Assembly: GCF_002549795.1 (NCBI RefSeq)
Contig: NZ_CP021435.1
Coordinates: forward strand, 3,534,001 to 3,598,000
DNA: 64,000 nucleotides
Direction of reading: 5' to 3'
Source: Halomonas beimenensis
GTDB lineage: Bacteria > Pseudomonadota > Gammaproteobacteria > Pseudomonadales > Halomonadaceae
Shown in pieces: positions 61,476 to 64,000 of this stretch. Each line of letters starts with the position of its first letter. Position 1 is the first letter of the stretch. Made by a program: the position numbers and the translations under genes. The notes under the pieces are model-generated. The model did not search any database and had not been told where the DNA came from. It saw only the letters and a program-made list of their open reading frames with translations.

Positions 61476-62641
61476 GGGGCCACCTGCTCGGTTTCGCTGG
61501 GGGGGTGGGTGTCCGCCGGTGCTTGCGCCCCGCTTCCGCCATCGGCCACCTCGCTGCTGTCCTCGTCGCCGCCGGACTGAGGCTCGCCATGGGCGCGACG
61601 CAGGCGGCGCAGCAGCTCCAGCTCGGACTGGAAGTCCACGTAGTGGGGAAGCTTGAGGTGGGAGACGAAGCCCGAGGCCTCGACGCTGTCGGCGTGCGCC
61701 AGCACGAACTCCGCCTGCTGGGCGGGGCTCTCCACCGGCTCCCCCAGCTCCTCGGCGCGCAGCGCCCGGTCGACCAGCGCCATGGCCATGGCCTTGCGCT
61801 CGTTGCGGCCGAACGCCAGGCCGTAGCCGCGGGTGAACTGCGGCGCCATCTCCCGGGAGCCGGCGAACTGATTGATCATCTGGCACTCGCTGATGGCGAT
61901 CTCGCCGATGCACACCGGGCCGTCGTGCTCCTCGACCACGATCTCCACCTCCACCTGGCCGATGCGGATCTCCCCGGCGAAGGGGTGATTGCGGCCGTAG
62001 CCGCGCTGGGTGGAATAGCCCAGCGCCAGCAGGTACCCCTCGTCGCCCCGGGCCAGCATCTGCAGGCGAGTGGCGCGATCCACCGGGAAGTCGGGCGGAT
62101 CCCTTGTGATGTCGTAAGGCGCGGCACCGTCGTCCACCTCGCGCTCGATCAGTCCCTCGGCGTCGAGCTGCTCGAGGATCGGCGGACAGGCTTCGAGGGC
62201 CGCCTCGGCCCGAGCCGGTTCGGGGACCTCGCCCTCGGCCAGCTGCAGGAAGTCCAGCAGGCGATGCGTGTAGTCGTAGGTCGGCCCCAGCACCTGGCCG
62301 CCGGGAACGTCCTTGTAGGTGGCGCTGATGCGACGCTCGATCCTCATGGCTCCGGTGTCCAGCGCCACGGTCTCGGCGAGGCGCGGCAGGGTGGTGCGAT
62401 AGGCGCGCAGCAGGAACACCGCCTCCACCAGGTCACCGCTGGCCTGCTTGAGGGCAAGGGCAGCGAGCTCTGGGTCGTAGAGCGAGGCCTCGGCCATCAC
62501 CCGGTCCACGGCCAGGTTCAGCTGGCCGGCGAGCTGGTCCACCGAGAGCTCGGCCCGGTCGCGATCGCCGCGACGGCGATCCGCCAGCCAGCGGTGGGCG
62601 TTGGCGATGGCCTGCTCGCCGCCTTTCACTGCGACGTACAT
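61472..62641 (-). CDS. phnI: C-P lyase core subunit PhnI
   Basis: 389 aa. MYVAVKGGEQAIANAHRWLAD, RISATYKDVPGGQVLGPTYDYTHRLLDFL, GYGRNHPFAGEIRIGQVEVEI, and LPHYVDFQSELELLRRLRR are PhnI blocks. With PhnG/H/L it attaches the phosphonate to ATP ribose, releasing adenine. An acidic, Pro/Ser-rich tail of ~35 residues (from GEPQSGGDEDSSEVADGG) extends past the usual end. Start overlaps phnH by 16 bp. Confidence 0.95.
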   Translation of the reverse strand: MYVAVKGGEQAIANAHRWLADRRRGDRDRAELSVDQLAGQLNLAVDRVMAEASLYDPELAALALKQASGDLVEAVFLLRAYRTTLPRLAETVALDTGAMRIERRISATYKDVPGGQVLGPTYDYTHRLLDFLQLAEGEVPEPARAEAALEACPPILEQLDAEGLIEREVDDGAAPYDITRDPPDFPVDRATRLQMLARGDEGYLLALGYSTQRGYGRNHPFAGEIRIGQVEVEIVVEEHDGPVCIGEIAISECQMINQFAGSREMAPQFTRGYGLAFGRNERKAMAMALVDRALRAEELGEPVESPAQQAEFVLAHADSVEASGFVSHLKLPHYVDFQSELELLRRLRRAHGEPQSGGDEDSSEVADGGSGAQAPADTHPPSETEQVAP

Positions 62642-63258
62642 GGGCACTCCTCCTGTCGAATGTCGGCAACATTGGCCTCGATGCGGGTGCTGCGGGGCAT
62701 CGCCGCCAGGCGCTCGCCGCAGGTCAGGATGGCGTCCAGCCCCCGCGGGAAACGGGCCCGGTTGGCGGCCAGCCGGGTCATCAGCGGCCCCGCCTCGCCA
62801 AGGTCCAGGCCGCGGGTATCGGGAATGCCGTGCCCGGCCAGCCGCCAGGCATCGCCCTCGGCCAGGGCCTCGAGGACCACCAGCAGGGTGGTGCTGCGGT
62901 CCGGGTAGGCGTCGCTGCCCTCGGCGAAGAGCGGAGCCGGCTCGGCCAGGGTGCCCGGGGTGACCAGGGCGAAGTCGGCGTCCTCTGGGGCCGCGGTCAG
63001 CCGGCAACCGGTGTGGAAGCTCAGCGCCCCGGTGAGGCCGCCGGCCTCGAGGCCCGGGGCGATCCACAGGCGGGTGTCGAGATCGCACAGCGACAGCAGG
63101 GTCGCCCACAGGGCCGGGCCGATGGCCGCGTCCTCGGGCACCGCCGGCGCCGCGGCGACGTGCAGGGTCCCCGGCTCGGCCATGGCGGCGAGTACTCGGC
63201 GGAAGTGGCGTTGCCCGTCGTGGACGGGGTCGGAAAAGGCAGGCCAGCGCATCATCAT
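62626..63258 (-). CDS. phnH: C-P lyase core subunit PhnH
   Basis: 210 aa. FSDPVHDGQRHFRRVLAAMAEPGTLHVAA and GHGIPDTRGLDLGEAGPLMTRLAANRARFPRGLDAILTCGERLAAMPRSTRI match PhnH. Structural member of the PhnGHIJ complex. Three successive ATGs (63258, 63255, 63252) are possible; the first overlaps the phnG stop. Confidence 0.94.
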   Translation of the reverse strand: MMMRWPAFSDPVHDGQRHFRRVLAAMAEPGTLHVAAAPAVPEDAAIGPALWATLLSLCDLDTRLWIAPGLEAGGLTGALSFHTGCRLTAAPEDADFALVTPGTLAEPAPLFAEGSDAYPDRSTTLLVVLEALAEGDAWRLAGHGIPDTRGLDLGEAGPLMTRLAANRARFPRGLDAILTCGERLAAMPRSTRIEANVADIRQEECPCTSQ

Positions 63259-63689
63259 TCGCCTCGTACCAGGGTGAAGAAGTCCACCCGGGTCGCCGCC
63301 GCGGTGCGCGAGGTCTGCTCGCGGGCCGCGTCCAGCTCCCGGGCCAGGGGGGCCATCAGCTCGGCGTCGATGCGCTCGGCCCAGTCGGGCCGCCGGGCGC
63401 AGGCGTCGATGAGGGCGATCAGCTCGGCGTGCCGATGGTCGCGGCCAGCCACCCAGCCGTGGCCCAGGGTGCCGTCGTCGTGCAGCGCCACGCTGGCACG
63501 GCTCAGGGTCATCTCGCCGAGGTTGAAGGCATTGCCGGTGCCGCCCATGCGGCCGCGCACCATGGCCATGCCGGTGTCGGGACCGCGGACGCAGCGGTAC
63601 TCGACTCCGAGGGCCAGCTCGTCCCAGCCCGTCTCCAGGCGGTCTCGGGGGGTCAGCGCCAACAGGCGCTGGCGTTGGGTCGGGTTCAT
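63255..63689 (-). CDS. phnG: C-P lyase core subunit PhnG
   Basis: 144 aa. RCVRGPDTGMAMVRGRMGGTGNAFNLGEMTLSRASVALHDDGTLGHGWVAGRDHRHAELIALIDA is the PhnG core. Start at 63689 in ATGA overlap with phnF; the frame is open upstream only because of phnF. Confidence 0.95.
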   Translation of the reverse strand: MNPTQRQRLLALTPRDRLETGWDELALGVEYRCVRGPDTGMAMVRGRMGGTGNAFNLGEMTLSRASVALHDDGTLGHGWVAGRDHRHAELIALIDACARRPDWAERIDAELMAPLARELDAAREQTSRTAAATRVDFFTLVRGE

Positions 63690-64000
63690 GGGAACACCTC
63701 GTCGGGGTCCGTGGTGGGGTGATCGAAGTCGATGTGGTAGGCGAGCCGGTCGGCGCGGGCGCGGCTGACCGAGACCTCCACCAGGCGTCCCGCGGCGTCG
63801 ACGTTGTCGCTGGTCAGCGCCAGCAGGGGCGCGCGGTGGGGGCACTGCAGCAGCCGGCTGTCGTCGGCATCGGCCGGAAGCGCCTCCAGTCGCACCCGGC
63901 GGCGGTGCAGACGCAGGCCGTAGTGCTGGTCGAGCAGCGCCCGGGTGGAGCCGCCGCGGTAGCGCTCGCACCAGCTCGGCACACGCCGGGGATCGAACCA
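63686..64000 (-). CDS. phnF: GntR-family phosphonate regulator PhnF, C-terminal part
   Basis: Partial: the gene runs off the right edge, and the frame is open to base 64000. The visible ~104 residues (LLDQHYGLRLHRRRVRLEALPADADDSRLLQCPHRAPLLALTSDNVDAAGRLVEVSVSRARADRLAYHIDFD) are a UTRA ligand-binding domain end, as in PhnF, a repressor of phosphonate genes. The GntR HTH is beyond the window. It is the first visible gene of the phn operon. Confidence 0.88.
   Translation of the reverse strand, partial: WFDPRRVPSWCERYRGGSTRALLDQHYGLRLHRRRVRLEALPADADDSRLLQCPHRAPLLALTSDNVDAAGRLVEVSVSRARADRLAYHIDFDHPTTDPDEVFP

Overview
The window is GC-rich, gene-dense, gammaproteobacterial chromosome. Gene content and order (ribF-ileS-lspA-fkpB-ispH; rplU-rpmA-obgE-proB-rpsT; murJ; BCCT and TRAP transporters; GbuA and AruI very like those of Pseudomonas) point to Halomonas or a close relative in the Halomonadaceae. 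This is an inference from gene content; no database was searched.

Layout. (1) 1-5.3 kb: two apparently identical 1257-bp IS3-family elements in opposite orientation bracket pgeF, rluD and the essential gene bamD. The second copy sits inside a GCTGCAA tandem repeat. (2) 5.4-13 kb: nadE, a small membrane protein, thiO, then a type IV minor-pilin cluster (fimT, pilX-like, pilW, pilV, fimT, pilE) that lacks pilY1 and is visibly less GC-rich. (3) 13-27.6 kb: core genes for isoprenoids, lipoprotein processing, translation, riboflavin, lipid II export, proline and ribosome assembly, ending with ispB and a tRNA-Pro(CGG). (4) 27.6-34.9 kb: a LysR regulator divergent from a TRAP transporter plus a three-subunit FAD/[2Fe-2S] amine dehydrogenase and a RidA protein. 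(5) 35-42.6 kb: a sigma-54 activator divergent from gbuA, a YjiH-type membrane protein, an AruI-like 2-ketoarginine decarboxylase and an aldehyde dehydrogenase. A -24/-12 promoter and three dyad operators lie between activator and operon. (6) 42.6-51.3 kb: sixA-like phosphatase, a LysR regulator, and a divergent six-gene operon (2-oxoglutarate-semialdehyde-type dehydrogenase, M19 dipeptidase-like protein, BCCT transporter, unknown 583-aa protein, DUF3726 protein, RidA). (7) 51.3-56 kb: mmsA and an omega-aminotransferase (beta-alanine or similar), and an amidase. (8) 56-64 kb: a tightly overlapped C-P lyase operon phnFGHIJKLMNP plus a hexapeptide acetyltransferase, running off the right edge inside phnF.

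How they may work together. Regions 4 and 5 can be read as one route: an imported arginine-derived opine or D-arginine is oxidised, the imine is cleared by RidA, and 2-ketoarginine passes through AruI, the aldehyde dehydrogenase and GbuA to GABA and urea. Region 6 looks like a separate, poorly described catabolic operon for a quaternary-amine or proline-like compound, feeding 2-oxoglutarate. These pathway links are inferences; the enzyme families are read directly from motifs.
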